Source of the DNA: Yamagishiella unicocca
Lineage: Eukaryota; Chlorophyta; Chlorophyceae; Chlamydomonadales; Volvocaceae
Direction: 5' to 3'
DNA length: 64,000 bases
NCBI GenBank assembly: GCA_003116995.1
Contig: BDSL01000071.1
Location: 496,001 to 560,000 of the forward strand
How positions within the stretch are numbered: the stretch's first letter is position 1; every line of letters begins with the position of its first letter. The translations under genes and the position numbers were made by a program. The notes under the pieces are model-generated. The model was not told the origin of the DNA and made no database searches. It saw nothing but the letters and a program-made list of their open reading frames with translations. Shown here piece after piece: positions 43,974-54,972 of this stretch.

Positions 43974-45638
43974 CGACGCTCGGCCGCTTCGCGCCGGAAG
44001 TGCTTTCCTATCACAAGCTACGGGAGCAACGATTAACCCCATACTTTAACCGCGAGGATAATAACAACATTCGTTGCAAGCAATGGAAAACAGCAGCCAC
44101 AGACATAGGAGCAGCGGCAGGGCTCTGCCTCCCGGCCGAGGTCCGACAGCGCATCTAAACGCGGCCCTCCTGCTCCTCCTCCTCGCCCTCCTAGGGCGGT
44201 TCCGCGAAGGCCTTTTGATCCTTGCGTTTTTGTGTTGGCGCAAATTAATTACAAGGCAAATAGCGGGCGCGGCGTGGCTAGCAGCGAGCGACGCACCGCG
44301 GCAAGGCGACGACAAGGTGGCGATATCGACCCTCGGGCTCCGGCGAAGCGCCGGTCGGTTGGGCAGGGCGGGGCGGCAAGCGCCGGGGCGCACAGGGTGC
44401 TGCAGAGCAACCGACACCATGACGACTTGCTGGTCTTCCTCGCAGGGCTTGGGAGCAAGGCAGGGCCTGAGGGCGGGCCGAAAGAGCAGCGCCGTAACAC
44501 AAACAGCAGCCGACTTGTAGGGTAAGCAACCGGGAGTTTGGCCTTAAAGAGGCCGCGGTAGCTTTGGAAGGCAGGTGCGTTTGCGCCATGAAGCAAATGG
44601 GGGCGGTGGCCGGACTTACTTGCTGGAGGGCTTTTGTTGAGGTAGAGACGGAAGAGAACGAAGGAAAGGGATTTGCTGGCGTCCGATGAGCGCACTTTAC
44701 TTTTGGAATGCAAGAGGCGAAACGATATAATTGCTGCGTCCGGGCCTGCGCTACGGCTTGCCGCAAGGCTCGTCCAACCGGCGGTGATGGGGGGATGAGG
44801 TCATCATGTGGGTGGCGCCCGATCCGGTGGCGGCTTAGGATCCGCCCCGGCGCACCACGCGTATGGACATAGCAGGGCACAAACTTTGCAAACGTCGGAC
44901 ATATATCCTGAAGTTGCGAGCTGCGCATTTCTTTGCGGATTGCCGCAGCAGGGCCAGCGTTTCAGCGCAGAAACAATTTACAGTTCAATCGTCCCGTGGG
45001 TCGGCCAGCGAACACTGCGAGACCATGAAGGCCCAATTTGCAGTCATCCACAATGCACCTAGAGACGGTACGTGAAGTCATAACGTGCAGTACCGCCCTC
45101 GCAGATGTCCCCAGGGACGTGGTGACACGTGGAGACTGGCAGCTACGACCTGCTAGGCGACATTGCGCCTTGTTTCGCCTCATTGGTATCGAATTTCTGA
45201 CATTATCCTTTGTAAGGTGATCCATTTCTGACATTATCCTTTGTAAGGTGATCCCGCACAAAGATGTGGACACGCGCAAAAACAGTGCGGCATTGCGAGT
45301 CGACGACGGAGCTGAACACGTTGGCGACATGGCTCAGCGCAGAATTCGCGTGATTCCTCTGAGTATGGAAGCCCGTGCAAACTCTGCGATGGGGCATGTC
45401 GAGGTTCACCCCGCCCGGCCGTATGGGCGATGGATCCGGGGCGATGGAGTTGTAGCAATTGTGAGAGCACAGCACGTTGTACAGTTCGGGGGAGTTTGGA
45501 AAGGGGGCGGCACAGGCACGCTAGGGGGATTTTACGATTTATTACATGTCGTACTGGCTCGCGCCAGTAGCATGCGTCCCCCCATAACGGACATCCGTCA
45601 AAGGGCGCACTTCAAGAACTAATACTAGAAAATCGGGA
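43974..45638. other. Upstream region of the LEA-like gene and left flank of the LINE
   Basis: No coding region is supported on either strand, although several long open frames cross it. A 31-bp tandem duplication lies at 45193-45254. The promoter of the LEA-like gene should lie in its left part. Confidence 0.4.
45193..45254. repeat. 31-bp tandem duplication
   Basis: Two adjacent identical copies of a unit starting atttctgacattatcctttg. Confidence 0.9.
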
Positions 45639-48600
45639 TTATTCCCTTAATGACTCTGTCCGCGCCCTCTGTATCTGAGCCAAAAGGTTGCCTAGTTTCA
45701 CCTGATCCCACGTAGTCATCACCACTTGCATATCCTGTCCAGTAGGAAAATCTACAGCTCGTCTGAGGGGCTCATACACGGGACACTCCATAAGAACATG
45801 AAACTCGTCTTCTACCATATCCCCGCGGCACACTCGGCACGTTCTCTCAACACGTGGCTTACGCGGCCGACGTGCAAAACGACTTACGTCGAGATCCCAA
45901 CAGCCGAGACGAAAACGCATCAGCGCCGTGTGATGCTTCCGAGGCATACACGCGCGAAGGTGATCGAGCTTCTTTGTATGCGCGTCGGGGGCATATGCAA
46001 CGCCCATCCAATTCGAGTAGCGACACATTGTTACGCCCGGCTTCCCGCGATCACTGTCTCCTGCTGCAAATTCGGGAAAAACCCGCGGATCCATATCAAT
46101 ATCACTCGAGTTCCAATCGAGCAGCAAACGCCGCCTGAACTCCTCTAGTACCTTGTCAAACGGGATTTCCAACGCGGCTATTGCCTTGGCTTTGTCCACA
46201 TTACTCAACGTTGCGCTCACATGTTGGCGATAGTCGTACCCAAGTGCTCCAAGAATCCGCAGCACCTTACCAGCCCAGAAATATTCATGCTCGCTTGACG
46301 AGCGATCCGATTCCAACCATGCAAAAATATCCTCCTCTAAGACTGCCTGTGCGAGCGTCGAGGGCTGCTTACTCAGGCGCTTCCAAAAACCAAACACTTG
46401 CTGTGCCCAAAAGTGATGCAAAGGCAGTTGAGAGGACTCTGCGAAGAGTTGCCTGTTCGGAGGCAAACTAGCGCCAACTACCCTGCGCAAAAAGATCTTC
46501 TGTACCTCGACCATTGGATCCGCCAGAGCTCTTTCAAATACACCTGCCGCACGACCTGTGCTTCGAACCCATTTTCCCCATCTGCCAAGCAGCGCCGCAT
46601 TCTCCCCCGTCGCTCCTGACCCTCCCCGCTGGTTCCATCTTTGCCACTCCCTAACCCGCTGTCTACCCTTAGTTCCTAAAACTTCCCAAATAGCGTCTGG
46701 TCCCCATACCTCCGCTCCGTACGATAATAAAGGCCTTATTTGGGCGTCAAAACAGCGTAGCATAAGATCGGGTGCCCATACGCGATTTAATTCTAACTTA
46801 CGCATTAAAGCAAAAACTCCCCTGCGACCCACATCGCATAGCTCCATTCGGCACGAGTCGAACGAAAAACCTGATCCATATCGCAGTCCAAGATATTTTG
46901 CGCGCTCTTTGACTGGTACCGTCTGGCCCGCATAACGCAACCCTGCTGCATCACTCAAAAGTGCGTCGTAGGACGTTTGCCTACCGGCGAATACCATCAA
47001 CTCGCATTTACCCACATTCAAATTCATTCCAAATGCATCACAGAATTCCGCTAACCTATCCAACAGGAATTGCATCCGTTCCCGATTCATAGTCATGAGC
47101 GTAAGGTCATCCGCGTACAGCAGCTCCGGGACCCCTTTTCCATGCGCGGTGAGGACGCATCCCCGAGGTTGCCTTTGCTCGTGCTCATCTACGTAATCCG
47201 CAAATGATTCGATAAACAACCCGAACAGGACTGGGCTTAGCGGGCATCCCTGCTTTACCCCCTGCACTGATTCAAACCGCTCACCTCTCTTCCCGTTGAC
47301 TTTCACGCGCAATTGCACCTTATCATAACAACGCCTAATAGCAGACAGCATTTGCCCAGAAAGACCCCGTTCCCTTAGCCGAGCCCACAACAAATTTCGG
47401 TCCACACGATCAAAAGCCTTCTCGAAATCGATCTGGCAGACTAAAAGCCCGTGTTGCCCCGGCCTAGCGTAACGAGCTATAAAATGACGAAGCGCGAAAA
47501 GATGATGTTGTGTGCCCAAACCCCGACGAAAACCCGCTTGACACCAGTGTCGGACCGGTCTTGCTGCAAATTCAGATTCGGCGAATTTTGAAAGACGCCG
47601 TTCCAGAACTGAAGCGTAACATTTGGCAAGCACTCCGCCCACCGCGATCCCTCTGTAATTACTGCACTCTAACATGTCCTTCCCATTCCCCTTATACACC
47701 GGGACTAGATCCGACACAGTAAACTGTGCAGGGTAATCACCCGTAGCGCGAATATGCTCCATTAGCACCGTCACAACCGGGACAAGCCTGTTAATTTCTG
47801 GGCTCCGATCCTCGCTGCCACTGCGAAGCTTCCGAGCGTATCGGTAGCACTCGCCGCACACTTTCTCGGGACCGCTCGACTTGCCATTCGGTAGCTTCTC
47901 CAAAACCACTGCAACTTCCGCCGCCGTAATTGGCGTGTTGAGCGCCTCATCTGCCGCTCGCCTCCTGAGTTCTGCTTCCTCCTCCCCTAAGGCACGCCAC
48001 CAAGGTAACGTGTGCCTATCTACTCTATTAACAAAGCCCAGTATATCCGTTGCACGCTCATAATCTGGCGGGCGCTGCCTTTCATTGAGCAGCGCCTGGA
48101 AATGACTTCGCCACGCGTCTGCATCAGTAATAGGGCACGACTCCGATGACCCGTCCGAAAGCTTGCGCCATAGCGCCTTAGGGTCTCCGCGACAGTTGTT
48201 AATGAATGCGCGCCATTCCTCGTGCTCAAAAGCCGCCATTGCGCGCCTGCGTGCTCTATTGAACTCCTGCCTCGCGACCCTGTATGCTTGCCACACCCCC
48301 GAACACCTGCCTTGACCTTTTGCATCCGTTAGCTTAGAACTCATAGCAGCATGCTTTTGTGCACATTCCGCATTCCACCAAGGCGCGTGATTCGATCGCG
48401 GTTGCCGCGACTCACGCCCCACCCCAAAAGCCTGCTTCATAGCTCCGTACAGAATCTCGCCTATACGATCTACCGCACATGTGCTAGAAACAGAGCCATT
48501 ATCCAACCCTTGCGTAACCTCCTGTAGATTTGCCATTACTGCACTGTCGTCTGCAGTGAAATAGGTTGCATACTTCCTCCACTGGCTGACGTTGAATCCC

Positions 48601-48745
48601 AGACGCTTACGAGGACGACGTGGAGGTAATTCCCCGTCCGGCCGTTGCAGCCGCACGCCCAGTTGTAGACTAACCGGTCCGTGGTCAGGGGGAACTTGCG
48701 AGTGACGTACTTGGACGATGTGTGAGAGAATGTATCTTCCTCAAT
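45639..48745 (-). mobile_element. LINE retrotransposon with intact reverse transcriptase ORF, 5'-truncated
   Basis: A minus-strand ORF of 1005 residues (48656-45639) is open throughout. It continues upstream in frame to about 48745, where VPPDHGPVSLQLG matches the end of an APE-type endonuclease domain. The endonuclease itself is missing, so the copy is 5'-truncated. Reverse transcriptase blocks: PNGKSSGPEKV, YRGIAVGGVLAKCYASVLERR, the fingers/palm motif QIDFEKAFDRVDRNLLWARL (about residue 408), VKQGCPLSPVLFGLF and the catalytic ELLYADDLTLM (514-517). A CRVC...H...C finger lies at about 940-958 near the C-terminus. Its base composition is clearly AT-richer than the neighbouring genes. No poly(A) tail or clear target-site duplication could be seen at 45600-45638. 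The absence of stop codons across 3 kb suggests recent insertion. Confidence 0.93.
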
Positions 48746-49790
48746 CCTTTGTTTCTTGCATTTCTAAATTGAGCCAGATGGAGCTTGTAACGACCTAAGA
48801 AGGCTAATGAAAATCGCGCCGCATTTCATGACGATTTACAAGGGACTGGCGGGAAGACGCATTCTTTGGAACTACGCAGAACAATTGATAAGAAATTAAT
48901 ACCTGTAAGCTGATTAGATTATGGAATAATGGAGGAGCTGTCACTGTACACCTGGGACCACCCGTACCTTATGCAAGTATGCAAGTAAAATACCTTGTGC
49001 GAATTAACACAGCGCGAAGGAAATGATAAGCAAGCTTTAATTATCGGTGAAAGGCGCGCTAGATAGCCAGAGGCTGCACAGTAACAGCGAATCGGAGCCC
49101 TCGGGTCTAGTCGGGTCGGACGGGGCTCTGGGCCGGCCGTCGGGGAGCTACCCTCGAAACGCGTGAGCCCATATCTCCCCAGCCCCAACGAATCTAGCAA
49201 AACCGCGTACACCACCGTTCTCAGTAGGTCACAAATATTATGACAGCGTTCGTAACTCAAATCAGCCAACGGGAGCCCTTGGGTCGGATGGGCCTCTGGG
49301 CCAGGGTTGGGAGGCCGTCTGGCAGCAACACGCGAGCCTGTATCCCCCCAGCGCCAACGAATCTAGCAAAACCGCGCGCACCACCATTCTCAAAAGGGTG
49401 CAATTACGTCAGCTAAAAAGACGATTGTTGATTTTCTCCTTTCATTCTAGGTTGACCAAGGGGACCTCTGTGATATCATCCCTTGGTTGCCGCTGCCAGG
49501 ACTGCACTGGATAGGAGTGGATGTGTACAGCGATCACCTGCAATCCGCTGGCCCAGATGGCAGCGGAATCATGGCAGAGAAATAGTATTGTGCAATTTCT
49601 CTGTAGTATTGTGCTATTTCTCTGTAGCACAATACTACAGAGAAATAGCAATTTCTCTGTAGTATTGTGCTACAGAGAAATAGCACAATACTTCGACGTG
49701 CTGATGGGCTCAGCACCGCTTCCCGTGTCGCCTGCAGGCGGTTCAAAACCGATGCGCGGCAGCTAAACGCTCTTGCTCCCACCACCCACA
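48746..49790. repeat. Gene-free repeat region with two diverged copies of about 140 bp
   Basis: Copies at about 49091-49230 and 49262-49395 share ccaacgaatctagcaaaacc, a gggagccc(t)cgggtc-type start and a caccaccrttctca end. The right part (49576-49690) is a foldback sequence listed separately. No gene is recognised. Confidence 0.7.
49576..49692. repeat. AT-rich foldback (inverted repeats of a GTAGTATTGTGC unit)
   Basis: atttctctgtagtattgtgc and its complement gcacaatactacagagaaat alternate several times, so the strand can form nested hairpins. It is the most AT-rich palindromic segment of the window. Confidence 0.9.
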
Positions 49791-49796
49791 CCATCA

Positions 49797-50114
49797 TCAG
49801 CACCCATTAGCCCCAGCCCCGCGAGTGCGTGAGAAGGCACCGCCAGGCCCGCCGCAAATCCCGTCACCGCCATGTGCTCCTTCAACATGTGCGCCGCCGC
49901 CACGCGCTGTGTCATGCAGGGCCGCGGGTGCGGCTACGGGCGCCGGTGTTAATGGTGTATTTCGGGCAGGACTACCATCACTCCGATACTGCTGGCGGGG
50001 CCCAGAATCCATGCCAATCCCACGCACTCGATCATCCACCGGGCTCATCTCCAGGTCATAGACTACTTCACAGCTTGGGCTGCTGCTGGGCTGCAACTGC
50101 AACTCGCTCTCCAC
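49797..50114 (-). other. Unassigned open frame (about 105 residues)
   Basis: A minus-strand frame includes CEVVYDLEMSPVDDRVRGIG and then a Pro/Ala- and Gly-rich tail ending in a stop at 49797-49799. I see no family signature, and no splice partner could be fixed upstream. It may be the last exon of a gene or a chance frame in GC-rich DNA. Confidence 0.2.
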
Positions 50115-50725
50115 GTTGCCGTCGGCGCCGGTATGTCGCCATTTATGGTGGGACTACCCACAACCGCAGTGCCGGCTTCACCCTCAAAATTGACCTTTTG
50201 ACTGAGGCGTGCGAGCCCATGCACATATTTATGGCGAGCAGGCGCGCTGTACGAACTCACACCTGCCTTCTACCCAGTCACCGCTCAGGGCCCACACTAG
50301 GCACACGCCACTCATCGGGTGCCGTTGAATTGAAAGCAAAAAAGCCCGCGCTGAAAACAGGACGAGATGGCCGATGTGAGCTTGCACGCTCGAATTGTCG
50401 CCCCCGTTCACGCACCGCCGGCATTTCCTTACTTGAATAAGCCAGCTTTGCAGGTCCCAAATAAAGCATCGCATTACCCCCCGCACCATTTACCCACTTA
50501 GACTACATGACCTGCCCTACAAAGATGCACGTGCATTTGTCCCTCCCTTATCCCATGATTGCCACACACCCCATGTCATGACCGTGCTCGCATGTCCATT
50601 CACCAAAAGCTCCGGGGTGACGACACAACGCACGTGCTGAGTCAGCTGACATGGCCCCTAGCTGAGTCGTCCACTTCTTCAACGAATCCTTCTGCCTCCA
50701 GCGACTACTACCTCTTACCTTGCTG

Positions 50726-52070
50726 CTACCTACTGCGACTGTTGTCCTCGCTGGCTGCTGCCAGCAGGCCTGCTGCTGTCACAGCTCCTTCCAGATACTT
50801 GCGCATCAACTCGCGGTCATACCCAGGCGAGGCCCAGCCCGCCTGCGACATTGTGACTTCGCCAGGCTTCTGCCAGCCGGCGCTGACAGCGTGCTTGATT
50901 GCGTGGTGTGCGTGAAATGCCAGCAGGCGGCGGGCGGGCAGGTTGTCGCCCGCCACGTGCAGGTACTTTGTGTGCACGTCCTCCCACTTTTTGGTATCCG
51001 ACTTGGCGGCGTCGCCCGTTCCAATGAACTGTTCCGGCGCGTTCAGCAGCAACGACTTCTTCAGCACGTAGATCTGCATTATCAAGGGATCGCACAACTT
51101 AACAAATGCGGAATATGGCCCGTTTTGCAAGCCATAAAGACACGATTTCTCCACGCCATCCGAGTGCGCTCCCCTGAGAGAATGATGAGTAGCCATTAGT
51201 TTGAAGGGGTTGATCCGGGGGCATCATACTCTCTCCCAACTCAATGACAGCTCCACATTTCTGGTGAGACTTAGCTGCGATTCGGCGCATCGACTACCCA
51301 CCCCTCACCTGCCCCGGAACCAGCATTCTTGCTCACCTGATAGCACTCAACGCCGTTCTCGTTCTGGGGAATGATGGCCAGCTCAAACCGGTCGAAAGCG
51401 GTCTCCACTTCCGTGCGGACCAGGATGATGTTGCGCGGGTCGTGCACGGAGGTGACGCCCAGCAGCGGCTGCGCAGCATAGGAGTAAATGGAGGATTTCG
51501 TGTTTTGGTGTGTGTGCGTGTGTGAGCAGTGCTAACTACATAGACTGTTGAGGAAAGGACTGGTTCAAGATTGATAAGAAGCGTCACCCGGACCCATACG
51601 TGCAACACAACAGCAAGAGGATAAAAGCTCACATCTGAAGCGCGGCGGGGGGGAAGGGGATTCAGGAAGCAACTATGAAGTGGATGCGAAGCGGCTCAAG
51701 GACAGGGCCGGGTGGAAGAGACCCAGTCTTGTTGGTAGCATGCTCATGTGTGGGCCCACTCCGGACACAATTAATAAAGTAGTCTGCAACTCCACACCGC
51801 AGCCAACCAGACTTACCAGGTAACCCCGGTTCCAGCCCTGACGGAAGATATGCCCAGCCTTGATACTGGTGGCTGGCATGTGCTCTCCGGTCACCATGCA
51901 CTGCACGGTCTTGGGGCTGGCGCTTTAGCCGTAGTACTTGAAGGCATTCTCGCGGTAGAGCGTGCTGTCCTTGCTGGATGTCGCTGTGAACTCGCCCTGC
52001 ATCAGGACTCGTACGAACTGGCTCTGGTCCCTGATTTCCTCCCGGAGCTGCTCCAGCCGCTCGAGAACAA
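50726..52070 (-). pseudogene. HNH-nuclease-like protein gene with an in-frame stop codon
   Basis: Three exons join in phase: 51817-52070, 51337-51468 and 50726-51073 (stop TAG at 50726-50728). They rebuild an HNH_2-type nuclease fold: CMVTGEHMPATSIKAGHIF, then DPRNIILVRTEVETAFDRF and IIPQNENGVECYQIYVLKKS. HNH domains cleave nucleic acids; in such eukaryotic proteins the biological role is mostly unknown. The conserved stretch ENAFKYYG is followed directly by TAA (about 51927-51929), and the same frame continues SASPKTVQCMVTG. The stop therefore sits inside otherwise intact coding sequence. No GT-AG pair of reasonable size removes it. Either the gene is inactivated or the assembly has an error. 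The N-terminus is probably the coiled-coil ORF at 53512-53808, but connecting exons were not resolved. Confidence 0.6.
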
Positions 52071-53511
52071 CTGCAGGTGTTTATTCCGGGGCGAACACAT
52101 GTTTAATGATTGGCGTACAATCTATGCGCGTTCACACCATGCACAGAGCTGAAGGCATGAGAGGCAACAGCGCTCACTAGAAGCCCCAAGGAAGAGCGTG
52201 TGGAAGAGCCGTTCCTATACTGACGTACTAATGAGCCAGTGGGTAGGAGTTTGTGATGATGGGCCCGCCCACTCTGCTGCCGGTCCACAACAAACGATCT
52301 CGACCCTACAGTCTCGTGAAAATGCTTACCAGTAGCAGTCGGCAGCCACCCTGCAGGGCGAGGAAAGCAGAAAGGATACATCAAGACAGCAGTTCAAGAT
52401 TGCGGACAAACACTACAGTACCCCAATGCGCTTTCAGGATAGTCACGGTGCAGCTGTGCCCTTCAGCGGCCGATATCCTTCCCACGCCCGACAGGTCTAC
52501 GATTGCGGTGCAGAGAGCTTGAGGTGTCTCCCAGCTCTCCATGTTGGGAACCCCACGGGTGAGGCCCCCTGACCCGTGCCCGATTGGTGCCGATCAGAGC
52601 AACCAACAACCAACAACCAACTACCAATAACGCACCGCCAGCTCCCGTGCTCCCTGGGCCGGGGCCTGCCGCCACGCCTGCACGACGCGGGAGCGGCCGG
52701 AGGGCACATGCAGGTGAGAAACTGCATACCGCTGCACGTGCTCGATGCGTTCTGGTGTGTGGGTGGGGTGCGAGGAGTACTGACACGCGGCGGAGGTGGG
52801 GTGTGCGTTTCGAGCACCAGGGCTTGTCGACCCAAGGCGCTTCCAGTATCGCAAACCAAGACGAATGCGCGATACAACATCGTGAAGGTGCCTGGGAGAG
52901 CCGCTGGCAGGAGCCGCACCGATCGCAGTTGGGTTGGGCGCAAACTCGCAGCCCGCGGCCAGCGTAACGTCCCATCATAGCTACATGCACATCTGAAAAG
53001 GAAACAACCGTAGGCCCCACGGTGCGACGTGCGGGTCTGCGCGAAGTTATCGCGACCGCAGATTCCCATAACACCGCATGCTAGCGGCATGTGGGTCTTG
53101 CGCGTATCATATTGCCACATGCTGACATGCTTGCGGTCGTCTGCTATACAGTAGCTACACAGGTAGGACGCAGGAGGACCACTTTGCGGACAGCCCCTGG
53201 CCCAATGCCATAATCTTTGAGAATGCCTGCACGCAAGATATATGCCTACCGATGGCCAATGAACGTCCAATGAGGGTCACCATGCAGCAGAACGCACCCC
53301 CATGATGCGCGCAGGTTGCCCACCATGCTAAACGAGTTTCCAGCGAGTTTCCTTGCAGCTAGGCTATCGAGAAACCGCGGCCACAGCGAGTCGCGGAAGC
53401 GCAAACACAAAGACAAGAACGGGGCCTGGCCAGTCCATCCCTCACGAACGCACCACTCCTTTGGTTCAAGTCCTTGCGCTCAGCTACCAGCACTTTCCTC
53501 TCCTCGGCCAG
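52071..53511. other. Gap between the HNH exons and the coiled-coil ORF
   Basis: If the two parts form one gene, this is intron sequence with one or more missed exons; a minus-strand stretch near 52620-52720 (RVVQAWRQAPAQGARELAV) is a weak candidate. A cluster of accaacaacc repeats lies at 52599-52628. Confidence 0.3.
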
Positions 53512-53808
53512 TCAGTCGCGGCGCTCTTTGAGATGCGTCACGAGGCCTTGATTGTGAGCCGCCTGCCTTAGCTCGTGCTCAATCTTATCCTCCACTACCC
53601 TCAGCTCCTCGTCCTTCTTTTCAATCTCCCCGTTTAGCTGCTCTAGTTGCTTCATGACGTCCGTACGGTTGTAGATTTCGGAGGCGAGACATCGGGAAGG
53701 TAACGCAGACTTCTGTAAGAGAAGGCTAGTTCTTGGACGAAGTACGGCACAGCCGTACTCCGTCTTATTGATAACTAGGCTGATCCCGCCTTCAGCGGTA
53801 TCCGCCAT
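53512..53808 (-). CDS. Coiled-coil ORF, likely 5' exon of the HNH-type gene
   Basis: The frame opens with ATG at 53806-53808 and encodes 98 residues. The second half is a clear coiled coil (QLEQLNGEIEKKDEELRVVE, then DKIEHELRQ). Coiled-coil N-termini before HNH_2 domains are common in algal and fungal proteins, and the next recognisable coding sequence on this strand is the HNH part. The exon must end before the in-frame TGA; GTGACG after QAAHNQGL is a candidate donor, but its phase does not match exon 52070 directly. Confidence 0.45.
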   Translation of the reverse strand: MADTAEGGISLVINKTEYGCAVLRPRTSLLLQKSALPSRCLASEIYNRTDVMKQLEQLNGEIEKKDEELRVVEDKIEHELRQAAHNQGLVTHLKERRD

Positions 53809-54960
53809 AGTATAACATTATCATAGTATATTCATAGTTGTCCCTAATAGTTGATTCCAACATGAACGACGGGAACCTGCCGGCCCCTGCAGCCTGCCAC
53901 CCGCCCACCCGTACTGACTGACCCTGTTCTCCGCTGCAGCCGCCGGGCTAGTGCCAGTGGCGTCATCGCCCGTCCGGCCCGGTTGAGTTACTTGAGTTCG
54001 GTCCTCTGTCCGGTTCCGTGCCAGAGGGAGGGCTCCGCCGTGGCCCGGTTCGATGCCGATTCCGATGAGCGTCTGGTGTTCCCTCCTGGCTCTGGCCAAG
54101 GATTCCAGCGACGATGCGATTTTGCTGTCGCGCTACTTAGTGGATTTGCCTCCGGCCTTTTCTTCCGGGCCGGAGAAAGGGCCCGGGCCGGAGATGATGC
54201 AATTTGATGTTGTACTACCGGCCACTATAGGCAACATGAAAAATCTGTCGACTGATGATTGTTTGCCCTTTTCCGTTTTGCAGCTGGTTTGGGAGATGGG
54301 GATGCCGGGAACTGAGTGCCGGTCAGGGGATTACCGGGATCTGAGTGCCGGTTTTAGTGCTACTTGGGAGGTTTTTTGCCGCCGGGAGCTGAGTGCCGGC
54401 GTGCGGGACTGTTCAAACTTGAAACGTGCTGAGGACAAGAACCCACTATTTAAGTTTCCCGCTCGAATCTCTGTTATCGTACATCGGGAATGACCGCCTC
54501 TGACAAGGTTCGGAACGTAAGCGACATTCCATACATCCTTACAAAACCTGCGAGCTAATCCAATTCCACTCATATACTGCATCTTAGCAACGCCTATCAC
54601 ATAGTCAGGAGGCGTTAGGTTTGATACCGGTAGGAAGCCCTCAAAGGAGAAATATAGCAAGATACACAGTACAATTCGGCATTGTAGAAAATGCTTGGGC
54701 GCACGGCGTGGGCACGGTCTCGGCGTGGCCTGGTGGGTTGGTGCTGGTGTGGGGCCCTTACGGCTGAGGCGGCCAGCAGCTCCTAACTTCAGGCAATGTT
54801 TTGTTGTGTGTAGCGCCAGCACAACAACGGGACGCACGGCCTAGTAAGAGTTCGTGGTGTTCGACCAGGTGCGATTGGAAAGACCACCTGCTTTCGTGTC
54901 CACAGCAAACAAAGACCAGTGTGTCAAATTTTACCGAGGATGTTTGTGAACGTCTGTTGT
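53809..54960. other. Intergenic, no gene recognised
   Basis: GC-rich left part with the motif ctgagtgccgg repeated three times at 54311-54400; AT-richer right part. No supported exon on either strand. Confidence 0.35.
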
Positions 54961-54972
54961 GCAGGACGGGAG

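Noticed and set aside
44278..44928. Overlapping frames of 150-216 residues on both strands
   Set aside because: Mutually overlapping, with no recognisable domain, in a region without supported exons.
51925..51931. Readthrough or selenocysteine at the HNH stop codon
   Set aside because: The codon is TAA, not TGA, and no hairpin was identified downstream. Mutation or sequencing error is the simpler explanation.
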